Shown: positions 17,108 through 25,577, numbered from the stretch's first letter. The stretch: DNA of 44,442 bases from Oscillospiraceae bacterium (GCA_017416325.1 JAFQCV010000007.1:1-44442), one strand, 5' to 3'. Notes: generated by a model from the letters alone, not told the origin. Program-made: numbers and translations.

Positions 17108-17884
17108 TTAGACAGTGGGCTGGTTTGCTGCCTCGATGATCTGCACAAACTTCTCGGGAACCAGAGAAGCGCCGCCGATGAGGCCGCCGTCGATGTCGGG
17201 CTGCGCCAGCAGCTCGTAAGCATTCTTCTCGTTCATGCTGCCACCGTACAGAATAGAGATGGCCCGGGCATTCTTGGAAGAATACAGCTTCCGGACAACG
17301 GCGCGGATGTTCTCACAAACCTCCTGAGCCTGCTCGGGAGTTGCAGTACGGCCGGTGCCGATAGCCCAGATAGGCTCGTAGGCGATGACCACCTTGCGGA
17401 TCTTCTCTTCGGAAACGCCAGCCAGACCCAGCTTGATCTGCATGGTGATCCACTCCTCGGTGATGCCGGCTTCCCGCTGCTCCAGGCTCTCGCCGCAGCA
17501 CATGATGGGAATCAGACCGGCTTCCAGAGCCGCCAGGACCTTGGCATTGACATCGGCATCGGTCTCGCCCATGGCGCGGCGCTCAGAGTGGCCGATGATA
17601 ACGTACTTACAGCCGGCATCCACCAGCATATTGGCAGCGATCTCGCCGGTGTAAGCACCGGAGGGATTGGCGTTGACATTCTCAGCGCCGATGCCTACCC
17701 GGGTCTCCCGCATAGCGCGAACAGCGGCAGGAATACAGACAGCGGGAACGCACAGGGCAACATCACACCAGCGGCCCTTGGGCATGATGGACTTGAACTG
17801 CGCCATAAACTCCTTGGTCTCGGAGGGGGTCTTGTTCATCTTCCAGTTACCGGCAATGACGGTCTTACGATATTTTCTGTTCAT
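17108..17884 (-). CDS. tpiA: Triosephosphate isomerase
   Basis: This is the glycolytic enzyme that interconverts dihydroxyacetone phosphate and glyceraldehyde 3-phosphate. At 258 residues, the catalytic lysine lies in GNWKMN (K15), the histidine in IIGHSERR, and the base glutamate in [11 protein letters not shown], the flexible loop motif. The ATG at 17884 has AAGGAG 8 nt upstream; a start 9 codons earlier overlaps this site. It follows pgk in the same direction, but a 108-bp palindromic element separates the two. Confidence 0.96.
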   Translation of the reverse strand: MNRKYRKTVIAGNWKMNKTPSETKEFMAQFKSIMPKGRWCDVALCVPAVCIPAAVRAMRETRVGIGAENVNANPSGAYTGEIAANMLVDAGCKYVIIGHSERRAMGETDADVNAKVLAALEAGLIPIMCCGESLEQREAGITEEWITMQIKLGLAGVSEEKIRKVVIAYEPIWAIGTGRTATPEQAQEVCENIRAVVRKLYSSKNARAISILYGGSMNEKNAYELLAQPDIDGGLIGGASLVPEKFVQIIEAANQPTV

Positions 17885-17970
17885 TTCTTTAACTCCTTTA
17901 TATGTGGACACCGAAACATCGATGTGGTATTACAAGTTTATAAATACATTTTGGGTAGGATGTCTGTCAA

Positions 17971-18078
17971 AGCCTCCCTTGTGCAAAGGGAGGTGGCAGC
18001 CCGAAGGGCTGACGGAGGGATTGACAATCCCCCAGTCACGCTGTTCGCGTGACTGCCCCCTTTACACAAGGGGGCCTT
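17971..18078. repeat. Palindromic MITE-like element between pgk and tpiA
   Basis: The element opens with a CCTCCCTT...AAGGGAGG hairpin and closes with a CCCCCTTT...AAGGGGG hairpin; the two outer hairpins are near reverse complements of each other. Between them are smaller hairpins (AGCCC-GAA-GGGCT; GTCACG...CGTGAC). A GGTGGC...GACGGAGGGATTG block borders the first hairpin. It lacks a coding frame. This layout matches a repetitive extragenic family I know from gut Clostridia, and in structure it resembles the element at 33601. It starts 16 bp past the pgk stop and leaves about 86 bp before the tpiA start. Confidence 0.75.
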
Positions 18079-18094
18079 ACGCAATCAAACAATC

Positions 18095-19294
18095 TTATTT
18101 ATCCTGCAGGCAAGCAATGCCAGGCAATTCCAGACCTTCCAGGAATTCCAGAGAAGCGCCGCCGCCGGTAGAAATGTGGGTGATGGAGCCGGCAAAGCCC
18201 AGCTGCTCGCAAGCAGCAGCGGAGTCGCCGCCGCCAACGATGGTCACAGCATCGGAATCCGCCAGAGCCTGAGCAACCGCAATGGTACCCTTCGCCAGAG
18301 TGGGGTTCTCGAACACGCCCATGGGGCCGTTCCAAACCACAGTCTTGGCAGCCTTGGCAGCCGCAGCAAACTCAGCGCAAGCCTTGGGGCCGATATCCAG
18401 ACCCATCTGGTCAGCAGGGATAGCGGTGCAGTCCACATACTCCACAGGGATCTCCGCATCGATGGGGTTGGGGAAGGAAGCGGCAACGGCAGTGTCCACA
18501 GGCAGCAGCAGCTTTACGCCCTTAGCCTCAGCCTTCGCCATCATTTCCTTGCAGTACTGAAGCTTCTCGTTGTCTACCAGAGACTTACCGACAGTCAGAC
18601 CCTGGGCAGCCAGGAAGGTGTAAGCCATGCCGCCGCCGATAATCAGGGTGTCGACCTTCTCCAAAAGGTTATTGATAACATTGAGCTTGTCAGAAACCTT
18701 AGCGCCGCCCAGAATGGCAACGAAGGGACGCTCGGGGTTAGCCAGAGCCTTGCCCATGATGGAAACTTCCTTCTGAACCAGGTAGCCGGAAACGGCAGGC
18801 AGGTAGTCAGCCACGCCGGCGGTGGAAGAGTGGGCACGATGGGCAGTACCGAAAGCATCGTTGACAAAGATGTCAGCCAGGTCTGCCAGAGCCTTGCTTA
18901 GCTCAGGATCGTTCTTGGTCTCGCCCTTGATGTAACGGGTATTTTCCAGCAGCATCACGTCGCCGTTGTTCAGAGCGGCGGCCTTAGCCTTGGCGTCCTC
19001 ACCGGCTACGTCGGCAGCCATGATGACTTCCTTGCCCAGCAGCTCGCTGAGGCGCTCAGCCACGATCTTCAGGCTCAGCTCCGGCTTCCACTCGCCCTTG
19101 GGCTTACCCATGTGAGAGCACAGGATGACCTTAGCGCCCTTGTTCACCAGGTACTCGATGGTGGGCATAGCAGCCACGATCCGCTTGTCGGAAGTGATTT
19201 TGCCTTCTTTGGTGGGCACATTGAAGTCGCAGCGGCACAGAACACGCTTGCCGGCTACTTCAATATCTTCGATAGACTTCTTGTTGTAGTTCAT
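18095..19294 (-). CDS. pgk: Phosphoglycerate kinase
   Basis: It transfers phosphate from 1,3-bisphosphoglycerate to ADP in glycolysis. The protein is 399 residues, the usual length. The N-terminal substrate motif RCDFNVP is followed by SHMGKP. The nucleotide-binding half has [17 protein letters not shown] and GGGDSAAA near the C-terminus. It is 20 bp downstream of trmL and upstream of tpiA. No gapA gene accompanies it here. Confidence 0.97.
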   Translation of the reverse strand: MNYNKKSIEDIEVAGKRVLCRCDFNVPTKEGKITSDKRIVAAMPTIEYLVNKGAKVILCSHMGKPKGEWKPELSLKIVAERLSELLGKEVIMAADVAGEDAKAKAAALNNGDVMLLENTRYIKGETKNDPELSKALADLADIFVNDAFGTAHRAHSSTAGVADYLPAVSGYLVQKEVSIMGKALANPERPFVAILGGAKVSDKLNVINNLLEKVDTLIIGGGMAYTFLAAQGLTVGKSLVDNEKLQYCKEMMAKAEAKGVKLLLPVDTAVAASFPNPIDAEIPVEYVDCTAIPADQMGLDIGPKACAEFAAAAKAAKTVVWNGPMGVFENPTLAKGTIAVAQALADSDAVTIVGGGDSAAACEQLGFAGSITHISTGGGASLEFLEGLELPGIACLQDK

Positions 19295-19314
19295 AATGAT
19301 TCCTCCATCATAGA

Positions 19315-19800
19315 TTATTTCTGTCTCATTTTCCCGAAATCCTGCAGCCCCGGGAAAGAAAGCTGCCGCAGCGCTTCAAACACCGTAACCGCCACGGCGT
19401 TGCTTAAGTTCAGGCTTCTGGCAGCCTCCCGCATAGGGATGCGGACGCAGGCGTCGTAATGCTTTTCCAAAAAATCCTCCGGCAGTCCTTTGGTTTCTTT
19501 TCCGAAGAACAGGTAGCAGTCCTCCGAAAACTCCGCCTCGGTATAGCACCGGGGGGCTTTGGTGGACAAACACCACATCTGCTTTACATCATTCTTAGCG
19601 AAGAAGTCATCCAGGTTTTCATAGTCCCGGACATCTACCATATGCCAATAGTCCAAGCCTGCCCGTTTGACTGCTCTGTCAGAGATGTCAAACCCCAAGG
19701 GGCGGATCAAATGCAGGCGGCAGCCGGTGGCCGCGCAGGTGCGGGCAATGTTGCCGCAGTTCTGAGGGATCTCCGGCTCTACCAAAACAATATTCAGCAT
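19315..19800 (-). CDS. trmL: tRNA (cytidine(34)-2'-O)-methyltransferase TrmL
   Basis: This is a SPOUT-class methyltransferase of 161 residues that adds a 2'-O-methyl group at the wobble base of tRNA-Leu. It has the family opening [16 protein letters not shown], the central FGKETKGLP and the C-terminal knot segment [11 protein letters not shown]. It heads the trmL-pgk-tpiA transcript and has its own promoter upstream. Confidence 0.93.
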   Translation of the reverse strand: MLNIVLVEPEIPQNCGNIARTCAATGCRLHLIRPLGFDISDRAVKRAGLDYWHMVDVRDYENLDDFFAKNDVKQMWCLSTKAPRCYTEAEFSEDCYLFFGKETKGLPEDFLEKHYDACVRIPMREAARSLNLSNAVAVTVFEALRQLSFPGLQDFGKMRQK

Positions 19801-19849
19801 GCAATCACCTCAAACGGGATTTGCCGGAGCCAAAGGGCGTCCGTTTCCT

Positions 19850-19878
19850 ATTGTATGCCAAAGTTTCCACAAAATCAA
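19850..19878 (-). promoter_or_regulatory. Promoter of trmL-pgk
   Basis: Minus-strand TTGATT (19873-19878), a 17-bp spacer and TACAAT (19850-19855) lie about 50 bp upstream of trmL. Confidence 0.65.
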
Positions 19879-20032
19879 TCCAAAAATTATATTTTTTTCA
19901 ACTTTTTATAGGATATGCAGAATAAAGTACATCAAGGTCTGATTTTTGTGGAATATGCAAAAACCGCCTTTGCTCCAAAATCCTTTTGTGAGGTTTTTCC
20001 GGTGGGAATCTGCCTTTTTTATGCGGCGCTGA

Positions 20033-20061
20033 TTGACTTTTTTCGCTTCTTATGGAATAAT
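20033..20061 (+). promoter_or_regulatory. Promoter of aspS
   Basis: TTGACT (20033-20038), a 17-bp spacer and AATAAT (20056-20061) lie about 40 bp upstream of the aspS start. The remaining stretch 19880-20030 is AT-rich with no evident gene. Confidence 0.6.
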
Positions 20062-20100
20062 ATATGCATTAAATTAATAGAAACAAGTGAGGCTTTACCT

Positions 20101-21879
20101 ATGAAGCAATCCAGAACCCATAACTGCGGCGAGCTGCGGCTTGCCGATGCCGGCAAGCAGGTCACCATCGTCGGCTGGTTGGAAAATGTTCGTGAAGTGG
20201 GCAATAACTTCGCCTTCTGCGTGTTGCGTGATTTCTACGGCACCACCCAGGTGGTCATCGAAAACGAAGAGATGATGAAGGCCATCAAGCCTTTGAACAA
20301 GGAAACCACCATCTCCGTTGTCGGTACCGTCCGTGAGCGGGAGAGCAAGAACACCAAAATCCCCACCGGTGAGATCGAAGTCGTCCCCACCGAGATCAAG
20401 GTGTTGGGCAAGTGTATCCACAACCAGCTGCCTTTTGAGATCAACAAGAGCCGGGACGCTGACGAGAATGTGCGTCTGAAGTACCGCTATTTGGACCTGC
20501 GGAATCCCGCAGTCAAGAAAAATATCATCCTGCGCTGCCAGGTGGTAGCCGCCATCCGTGCCGCCATGACAGAAAAGGGCTTCCTGGAGATCACCACCCC
20601 TATTCTCACCGCTTCCTCTCCTGAGGGTGCAAGAGACTACCTGGTACCTGCCCGGAACCATCCCGGCAAGTTCTATGCCCTGCCTCAGGCGCCCCAGCAG
20701 TTCAAGCAGCTGCTGATGACCTCCGGCTTCGATAAGTATTTCCAGATCGCCCCCTGCTTCCGTGACGAAGATGCCCGTGCTGACCGGACTCCCGGCGAGT
20801 TCTATCAGCTGGATATGGAAATGGCCTTCGCCACCCAGGACGATGTGCTGTCCACCTTGGAAGAGGTCCTGCAGCCCATCTATGTGAAGTACGGTCAGTA
20901 TGACCGGGTCTCCGCCTACCCCTTCCGGCGGATCCCCTTCAACGAAGCTATGGAGCGCTACGGTTCCGACAAGCCTGACCTGCGCATTGATCTGGAAGTG
21001 CAGGATATCACCGCGGAGGTTGCCGGCTGCGGCTTTGGCCCCTTCCAGAACGCAATCGTAAAGGCTGTGGCTGTGGATAACTTTGCCGAGGGCCGCAAGT
21101 GGATCGACAAGCTGCTTCTTGATGTGGAAGTACAGACCGGCAACAAGGTCTGCTGGGTGAAAGTAGATGAGAACGGTCAGCTGACCGGCGGTGTTTCCAA
21201 ATTCCTTACCGATTACACCGAAGCTCTGACTGCCAAGCTGAATCTGAAGCCCGGCTCTTTCGTCTGTATGGCCGCCTCTTCCAAGAAGGTCGCCGCGCAG
21301 AAGACCGCCGGTGTGGTTCGCACCATGCTGGGCAAGCGTATTCCCGGTCACTTTGACGAAAAGCAGTATGCCTTCTGCTGGATCGTAGACTTCCCCATGT
21401 ACGAAATGGGCGAGGAATCCGGCGAGCTGGAATTCTGCCACAACCCCTTCTCCATGCCCAAAGGTGGTATGGATGCTCTGCTGGCTGCCGAGGGTGACAA
21501 TGAAAAGCTGCTGGCCATCAACGCCAGCCAGTATGACCTGGTCATCAACGGCTACGAGTGCGCTTCCGGCGCTGTCCGGAACCACGATCCCGAGATCATG
21601 ATCAAGGCCTTCCAGATGGTGGGTCTGGGTGAAGAAGATGTGAAGGCCAAATTCCCCGCTATGTATAACGCCTTCACCTACGGCGCGCCTCCTCACGCAG
21701 GCGCAGCCCCCGGCATCGACCGTATGGTCATGCTGCTGTGCGGTGAAGAGTCCATTCGTGAGGTCATCACCTTCCCCATGAACAAAACCGCGCAGGACTT
21801 GATGATGGACGCCCCCACCTCTGTTTCTCAGAAGCAGCTGGATGATGTGCATATCCTCATCAACGAAGCTCATCTATGA
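20101..21879 (+). CDS. aspS: Aspartyl-tRNA synthetase
   Basis: This is a class II aminoacyl-tRNA synthetase that charges tRNA-Asp, 592 residues, the bacterial length. It has an N-terminal OB-fold anticodon domain (VTIVGWLENVREVG), motif 2 (FRDEDARADR), the bacterial insertion (GAD) domain around 280-420 and the motif 3 region near the C-terminus (PHAGAAPGIDRM). In motif 2 the usual RADRQPEFTQ reads RADRTPGEFYQ, a one-residue insertion. The ATG at 20101 is chosen; the frame stays open upstream to 19915, but that stretch contains the promoter and does not resemble AspRS. Whether it also charges tRNA-Asn cannot be told. Confidence 0.96.
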   Translation: MKQSRTHNCGELRLADAGKQVTIVGWLENVREVGNNFAFCVLRDFYGTTQVVIENEEMMKAIKPLNKETTISVVGTVRERESKNTKIPTGEIEVVPTEIKVLGKCIHNQLPFEINKSRDADENVRLKYRYLDLRNPAVKKNIILRCQVVAAIRAAMTEKGFLEITTPILTASSPEGARDYLVPARNHPGKFYALPQAPQQFKQLLMTSGFDKYFQIAPCFRDEDARADRTPGEFYQLDMEMAFATQDDVLSTLEEVLQPIYVKYGQYDRVSAYPFRRIPFNEAMERYGSDKPDLRIDLEVQDITAEVAGCGFGPFQNAIVKAVAVDNFAEGRKWIDKLLLDVEVQTGNKVCWVKVDENGQLTGGVSKFLTDYTEALTAKLNLKPGSFVCMAASSKKVAAQKTAGVVRTMLGKRIPGHFDEKQYAFCWIVDFPMYEMGEESGELEFCHNPFSMPKGGMDALLAAEGDNEKLLAINASQYDLVINGYECASGAVRNHDPEIMIKAFQMVGLGEEDVKAKFPAMYNAFTYGAPPHAGAAPGIDRMVMLLCGEESIREVITFPMNKTAQDLMMDAPTSVSQKQLDDVHILINEAHL

Positions 21880-21890
21880 ATCATCTCAAA

Positions 21891-21918
21891 GGGACTGCTG
21901 CAATTTTGCAGCAGTCCC
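21891..21918 (+). terminator. Terminator of aspS
   Basis: A 13-bp inverted repeat (21891-21903 with 21906-21918) begins 11 bp past the aspS stop. The T-run is weak, so termination may be partial. Confidence 0.65.
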
Positions 21919-21945
21919 TAAATTCATGCACATACTCCCCGACAA

Positions 21946-22060
21946 ATTGCCATTTCTCGGGCAGTTGGTTAGAACTTGACGGCGTAGCCGTCCTCGGCTC
22001 CCTCGTTTTGAGGGAGCCGAGACTTCTGGCGAAACTGCCCGATAAACGGAAATTGGCAGG
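21946..22060. repeat. Three-way-junction palindromic element upstream of uxaC
   Basis: An outer 10-bp stem (21957-21966 with 22033-22042) is extended by imperfect GCCATTT/AAATTGGC arms. It encloses two perfect hairpins: GACGGC-GTA-GCCGTC (21978-21992) and a 12-bp stem (21993-22004 with 22010-22021). The shape suggests a mobile palindromic element or a structured RNA. Only one copy is in the window. Confidence 0.6.
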
Positions 22061-22106
22061 CACACAACTGTATGTTTTTGGGGGGAAGATTTTCCCGCCG
22101 TCCCCC

Positions 22107-22134
22107 TTGCAAAATGGGATTCCTGTTATATAAT
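22107..22134 (+). promoter_or_regulatory. Promoter of uxaC
   Basis: TTGCAA (22107-22112), a 16-bp spacer and a consensus TATAAT (22129-22134) give a leader of about 45 nt. Confidence 0.65.
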
Positions 22135-22152
22135 ATAATTAGTAATCTATAC

Positions 22153-22185
22153 AAAGGAGCGCGGTCTTTCACCGCAAAACACCTA
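22153..22185 (+). promoter_or_regulatory. Ribosome site separated from ATG by a hairpin
   Basis: AAAGGAG (22153-22159) lies 25 nt before the uxaC ATG, too far for normal initiation. Between them GCGGT-CTTTC-ACCGC (22161-22175) can fold. With the hairpin formed, only about 10 unpaired bases remain, the normal distance. Confidence 0.5.
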
Positions 22186-23618
22186 TGAAAGCATTTATGG
22201 ATAAGGATTTCCTGCTGGAAACCGAAACCGCCAAGCATCTGTTCCATGACTACGCCGCCAAACAGCCTTTGGCTGACTACCACTGCCATTTAAGCCCCAA
22301 GGAGATCTACGAAGACCGCCGGTTTGACAACATTGTGGCGGTGTGGCTGGGCGGCAAGCAGGCTGACGGCACTTACGCCGGCGACCACTACAAGTGGCGT
22401 CTGATGCGCTCTCAGGGCATTGAAGAAGCCTACATCACCGGCGGCAAACCTGCCTATGAGCGGTTTTTGAAGCTGGCTGAGGCGTTGGAGATGGCCATCG
22501 GCAACCCCATGTATCATTGGTGTCATCTGGAGCTGCAACGGTTCTTTGGGGTGTATGAGCCACTGACCGCAGAATCCGCTCCCCAGATCTGGGAGAAGTG
22601 CAACGATCTTCTTCGTAACGATCCCGATATGACTGCCCGGGGCTTGATCCGCAAGGCCAATGTTGCCATGATCGGCACCACCGACGACCCCATTGACTCT
22701 TTGGAGTGGCACGAAAAAATCGCCGCCGACCCCACCTTCTCCGTCAAGGTCTGCCCCTCCTTCCGTCCCGATAAGGCTGTGAACATTCACAAGGACGGCT
22801 GGGCAGGCTATATGCAAAAGCTCGCCAAGGCAGTCGGCAAAGAATCCCTTGCTACCATACAGGACGTGCTGGATGCCCTGGTAGACCGCATCGAGTTCTT
22901 CCACGCCCACGGCTGCAGAGCTTCCGATCACGGTCTTGACTATGTTCCTTTCCGGAACTACACCGTGGAGCAGGCCGATGCCGTCTATCAGAAGGCTCTC
23001 CGGGGCGAAGCTTTGACGACAGAAGAAGTGGAAGGCTACCAGACAGTCATTCTGCTGTGCCTGGGCAAAGCCTACCACCGGCTGGGCATTGCCATGCAGG
23101 TGCATTATTCCTGCCTGCGTAACAACAACGAGCGGATCTTTCAGGCCATGGGTCCCGATGCCGGCATCGATGCCATCGCCCAGAACACCTGCGGCGGTAA
23201 CATCGCGAAGCTTTTGTCTTCTCTGGATCTCACCGGCGAGTGTCCCAAGACGATCCTCTACTCCCTGAATCCTGTGGACAACGCCCAGCTGGGCAGCCTC
23301 ATCGGCTGCTTCCAGGATGCTACCCTCCCCGGCAAGATCCAGCACGGCTCTGCCTGGTGGTTCAACGACACCAAGTCCGGCATGGAAGAGCAGATGCGCT
23401 CCCTTGCCAATCTGGGACTGCTCGGCAACTTCGTGGGTATGCTCACCGACTCCCGTTCTTTCCTGAGTTATCCCCGGCACGAATACTTCCGGCGTATCCT
23501 GTGCAACCTTCTGGGTAAGTGGGTAGAAAACGGAGAATATCCCAATCATGAAGCTTCTCTGAAGAAGATCGTGGAAGGCATTTCCTTTGGCAACGCCGCC
23601 CGGTACTTTGATCTGTAA
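22185..23618 (+). CDS. uxaC: Glucuronate isomerase (uronate isomerase)
   Basis: It isomerises D-glucuronate to D-fructuronate and D-galacturonate to D-tagaturonate, the first step of hexuronate breakdown. The protein is 477 residues, an amidohydrolase-fold enzyme. It has the opening MKAFMDKDFLL, the metal motif DYHCHLSP, and conserved TDDP, HYSCLRNNN and SYPRHEYFRR segments. It stands alone here with its own promoter and terminator; no uxaB, uxuA or kdg genes are adjacent. The initiation region is unusual (see the separate entry). Confidence 0.96.
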   Translation: MKAFMDKDFLLETETAKHLFHDYAAKQPLADYHCHLSPKEIYEDRRFDNIVAVWLGGKQADGTYAGDHYKWRLMRSQGIEEAYITGGKPAYERFLKLAEALEMAIGNPMYHWCHLELQRFFGVYEPLTAESAPQIWEKCNDLLRNDPDMTARGLIRKANVAMIGTTDDPIDSLEWHEKIAADPTFSVKVCPSFRPDKAVNIHKDGWAGYMQKLAKAVGKESLATIQDVLDALVDRIEFFHAHGCRASDHGLDYVPFRNYTVEQADAVYQKALRGEALTTEEVEGYQTVILLCLGKAYHRLGIAMQVHYSCLRNNNERIFQAMGPDAGIDAIAQNTCGGNIAKLLSSLDLTGECPKTILYSLNPVDNAQLGSLIGCFQDATLPGKIQHGSAWWFNDTKSGMEEQMRSLANLGLLGNFVGMLTDSRSFLSYPRHEYFRRILCNLLGKWVENGEYPNHEASLKKIVEGISFGNAARYFDL

Positions 23619-23621
23619 TCG

Positions 23622-23655
23622 TTTTGGGGGTGTCTGTAGGCAGACACCCCCAAAA
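23622..23655. terminator. Terminator of uxaC
   Basis: A perfect 15-bp stem (23622-23636 with 23641-23655) with a 4-nt loop and A/T flanks directly follows uxaC. Confidence 0.9.
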
Positions 23656-23680
23656 AAGCAGAAAACACCAAAAATAACTG

Positions 23681-23709
23681 TTGCAAATTTGGAAATAATA
23701 TGGTATAAT
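23681..23709 (+). promoter_or_regulatory. Promoter of tRNA-Gln/tRNA-Lys
   Basis: TTGCAA (23681-23686), a 17-bp spacer and consensus TATAAT (23704-23709) lie 33 bp before tRNA-Gln. Confidence 0.8.
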
Positions 23710-23742
23710 CTCATGCGTGTCCGATTCCGGGCGTAATCACAT

Positions 23743-23817
23743 TGGGATGTCGCCAAGCGGTAAGGCACCAGACTTTGACTCTGGCATTCGTAGGTTCAAA
23801 TCCTGCCATCCCAGCCA
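23743..23817 (+). tRNA. tRNA-Gln (UUG anticodon)
   Basis: This 75-nt cloverleaf has acceptor stem TGGGATG/CATCCCA, anticodon stem CCAGA/TCTGG around a loop with TTG, discriminator G and an encoded CCA. The U1-A72 first pair is normal for tRNA-Gln. Confidence 0.95.
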
Positions 23818-23853
23818 AAACAATCCCTGAAAGTTTTCTTTCGGGGTTCGCTC

Positions 23854-23929
23854 GATCCGCTAGCTCAGTTGGCAGAGCAATTGCCTTTTAAGCAATGGGT
23901 CCGGAGTTCGAATCTCCGGCGGGTCACCA
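23854..23929 (+). tRNA. tRNA-Lys (UUU anticodon)
   Basis: This 76-nt cloverleaf has acceptor stem GATCCGC/GCGGGTC (one T-G pair), anticodon loop CTTTTAA (UUU) and an encoded CCA. It lies 36 bp after tRNA-Gln and shares its promoter. Sequences from its T-arm and 3' end recur in the repeat elements just downstream. Confidence 0.95.
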
Positions 23930-23930
23930 A

Positions 23931-23962
23931 AAAAGCCAACACCCTTTCGGGTGTTGGCTTTT
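23931..23962 (+). terminator. Terminator of the tRNA-Gln/Lys transcript
   Basis: A perfect 14-bp stem (23931-23944 with 23949-23962) with a TTTC loop is followed by further T. Confidence 0.9.
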
Positions 23963-24092
23963 TTGCACGCCGGAGATTCGAACATTCTAAACGCAACATG
24001 CCGGTGGCATGTTGCTGCCACCAGTGCAAACACTGGTGGCTTCCTATATTTTCCCGAAGGGAAAATGCAAACGAATCGACGGTCGGGTCACC
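23960..24092. repeat. 133-bp repeat, copy 1 (tRNA-Lys-related ends)
   Basis: This is one of two copies that I read as identical over 133 bp except for one base (24057, A versus T). The left end holds GCCGGAGATTCGAAC, the exact reverse complement of the tRNA-Lys T-arm. The right end, GAATCGACGGTCGGGTCACC, resembles the tRNA-Lys 3' end in direct orientation. Inside are three hairpins: GCAACATGCC/GGCATGTTGC, GCCACCAGTG/CACTGGTGGC and TTTTCCC/GGGAAAA. No convincing protein is encoded. Confidence 0.85.
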
Positions 24093-24137
24093 ACACAATT
24101 AGTTTCCTTTTAGGCATCTACTTAAGACTCATACAGC

Positions 24138-24176
24138 AAACCGCCCATCTAAGCACATGAAGTAGATAGGCGGTTT
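24138..24176 (-). terminator. Terminator of the islet HTH gene
   Basis: AAACCGCC (24138-24145) and GGCGGTTT (24169-24176) form the base of a stem extended by CATCTA/TAGATA. It directly abuts the stop codon. Confidence 0.65.
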
Positions 24177-24400
24177 CATTTATAGTAAGGTTTTGAGTTG
24201 TTGGTCAGGCCCAGAATATAGTCCGTAGATGTATTATATAGCAAGGCCAAGCGAATTAAAACATCCGTTGGTACATCCCGAACTCCTCGTTCGTAACGAC
24301 TGTATTGGGGCTGCTTCATTCCAAGATAGTCCGCTACTTGCTGCTGCGACAAATCTTGATCTTCTCGTAGATCTTTTAATCTTGGATAGTAATTGTCCAA
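24176..24400 (-). CDS. XRE-family HTH transcriptional regulator of the islet
   Basis: This is a small DNA-binding protein of about 74 residues that is almost wholly one XRE helix-turn-helix domain (LREDQDLSQQQVADYLGMKQPQYSRYERG...). I place the start at the TTG at 24400, where GAGG lies 8 nt upstream and the protein begins DNYYPRLKDLRE, as related small regulators do. An ATG at 24418 would add six residues but lacks a ribosome site. It is divergent from the membrane/zinc-ribbon gene and probably represses that gene or itself. Both lie between two 133-bp repeats. Confidence 0.85.
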   Translation of the reverse strand: MDNYYPRLKDLREDQDLSQQQVADYLGMKQPQYSRYERGVRDVPTDVLIRLALLYNTSTDYILGLTNNSKPYYK

Positions 24401-24430
24401 AACTACACCCTCTCCCATAACTGTTTGGTA

Positions 24431-24460
24431 TTGACAATAGTAGCATAATTATGTTACAAT
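24431..24460 (+). promoter_or_regulatory. Promoter of the membrane/zinc-ribbon gene
   Basis: TTGACA (24431-24436), an 18-bp spacer and TACAAT (24455-24460) lie 42 bp before the start codon, in the divergent region shared with the HTH gene. Confidence 0.65.
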
Positions 24461-24502
24461 CACCTTGGTTTATAACCATTTAGTTATATTGGGGGGATAA
24501 AA

Positions 24503-25138
24503 ATGAAGAACATGTTCTCCGGCAATGACAAAAAAAGTATTCCAAATACATTAGATGAATGCACCCGTATTGATGCTGTTTCTAATAATTTATGGATTTG
24601 GTCAGAACGACTTGAAAATTGGGGTAGAATTTTATTTTTCCTATTGGTTGTCATCGGTATTATCTCTACTATTGCCGAGGGTGTTTCTACTCACGAATTG
24701 CTGCAGGAACTTGGAAAAGAGATCGATCCTCAAGAATTAGCTGCACTTGGTTATAAGATTCCCTCGGTATTTGATGTGGTGCTTGTTAGTCTTTTTATGT
24801 GGGGATTGTATGCATTTCTGGAATATTGTGCATATCACGTCTTAGCTCTATTGATCGGTGCCTTAGCCTCAATCACACAAAACACCATTATTACTGCTAA
24901 TGCTGCACTGCTTACTGCTAATATGCAGCCTAATATTCCCAAAACCACCCCACAGGAGACCACTGCCAAAACAAATTCTGCTACAAGCACACAGGCCGCG
25001 CCAAAATCTGAGCCTCCTCGGAAAATTGTTACTCGCCCCACACCTCCCCCACCAGGTATGTGGCAATGTAAAAATTGCGGCACAAACAACAAAGATAATT
25101 ATTCGCAATGTAAGCAGTGTGGTCAATATAGAAGTTAA
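24503..25138 (+). CDS. Membrane protein with C-terminal zinc ribbon
   Basis: This is an unrecognised 211-residue protein. Residues about 41-61 and 88-124 are hydrophobic and probably cross the membrane. Residues 140-185 form a Thr/Pro/Ala-rich linker. The C-terminus carries W187-x-C189-x2-C192...C203-x2-C206, a RanBP2-like zinc ribbon that is presumably cytoplasmic. GGGGGG precedes the ATG. Base composition is clearly more AT-rich than in the neighbouring housekeeping genes, which fits acquisition by transfer. With its divergent HTH gene it forms an islet after tRNA-Lys. Function unknown; a sensing or defence role is conceivable. Confidence 0.8.
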   Translation: MKNMFSGNDKKSIPNTLDECTRIDAVSNNLWIWSERLENWGRILFFLLVVIGIISTIAEGVSTHELLQELGKEIDPQELAALGYKIPSVFDVVLVSLFMWGLYAFLEYCAYHVLALLIGALASITQNTIITANAALLTANMQPNIPKTTPQETTAKTNSATSTQAAPKSEPPRKIVTRPTPPPPGMWQCKNCGTNNKDNYSQCKQCGQYRS

Positions 25139-25199
25139 TAGTCCATCCTGGTATGTATTTTACAACACTGCTAACAATTTGCTTACAACCGCAAATAAA

Positions 25200-25237
25200 A
25201 ACACCCCTCCCTAAGCTTATGCCTAGAGAGGGGTGTT
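25200..25237 (+). terminator. Terminator of the membrane/zinc-ribbon gene
   Basis: AACACCCCTC (25200-25209) pairs with GAGGGGTGTT (25228-25237), with an extra CTA/TAG pairing inside. It lies about 60 bp past the stop. Confidence 0.7.
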
Positions 25238-25293
25238 CACATTATTCTACTTCCGGACGCTTCTCCTCGTCTGCTCTTCCAATATCTTCATTC

Positions 25294-25426
25294 TTTTTGC
25301 ACGCCGGAGATTCGAACATTCTAAACGCAACATGCCGGTGGCATGTTGCTGCCACCAGTGCAAACACTGGTGGCTTCCTATATTTTCCCGTAGGGAAAAT
25401 GCAAACGAATCGACGGTCGGGTCACC
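25294..25426. repeat. 133-bp repeat, copy 2
   Basis: This is a direct repeat of 23960-24092, identical except for one base in the loop of the TTTTCCC/GGGAAAA hairpin (GAA becomes GTA). It closes the two-gene islet. The following 150 bp (25427-25577) contain no gene that I can support. Confidence 0.85.
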
Positions 25427-25577
25427 CATGGGTTTGCATCCGCGCCGGATCCCTTTATCCATAACAACACAACCGCAGGTCGCCTCTACAGATTCTAACC
25501 GACAGCAGCTTCCACTGTTGCCGTGAAGTCAGAAAGATTCGCAATCGGCAGCGGTGACACTATCGCTTTTTCCGTAT

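Noticed and set aside
19915..20100. N-terminal extension of aspartyl-tRNA synthetase
   Set aside because: The frame is open but contains the promoter, lacks a ribosome site and does not resemble AspRS; the family start fits 20101.
23869..24102. Cysteine/tryptophan-rich short proteins encoded across the 133-bp repeats (also at 25233-25526)
   Set aside because: These frames are made wholly of tRNA and repeat sequence with hairpins, lack ribosome sites, and recur only because the DNA repeats.
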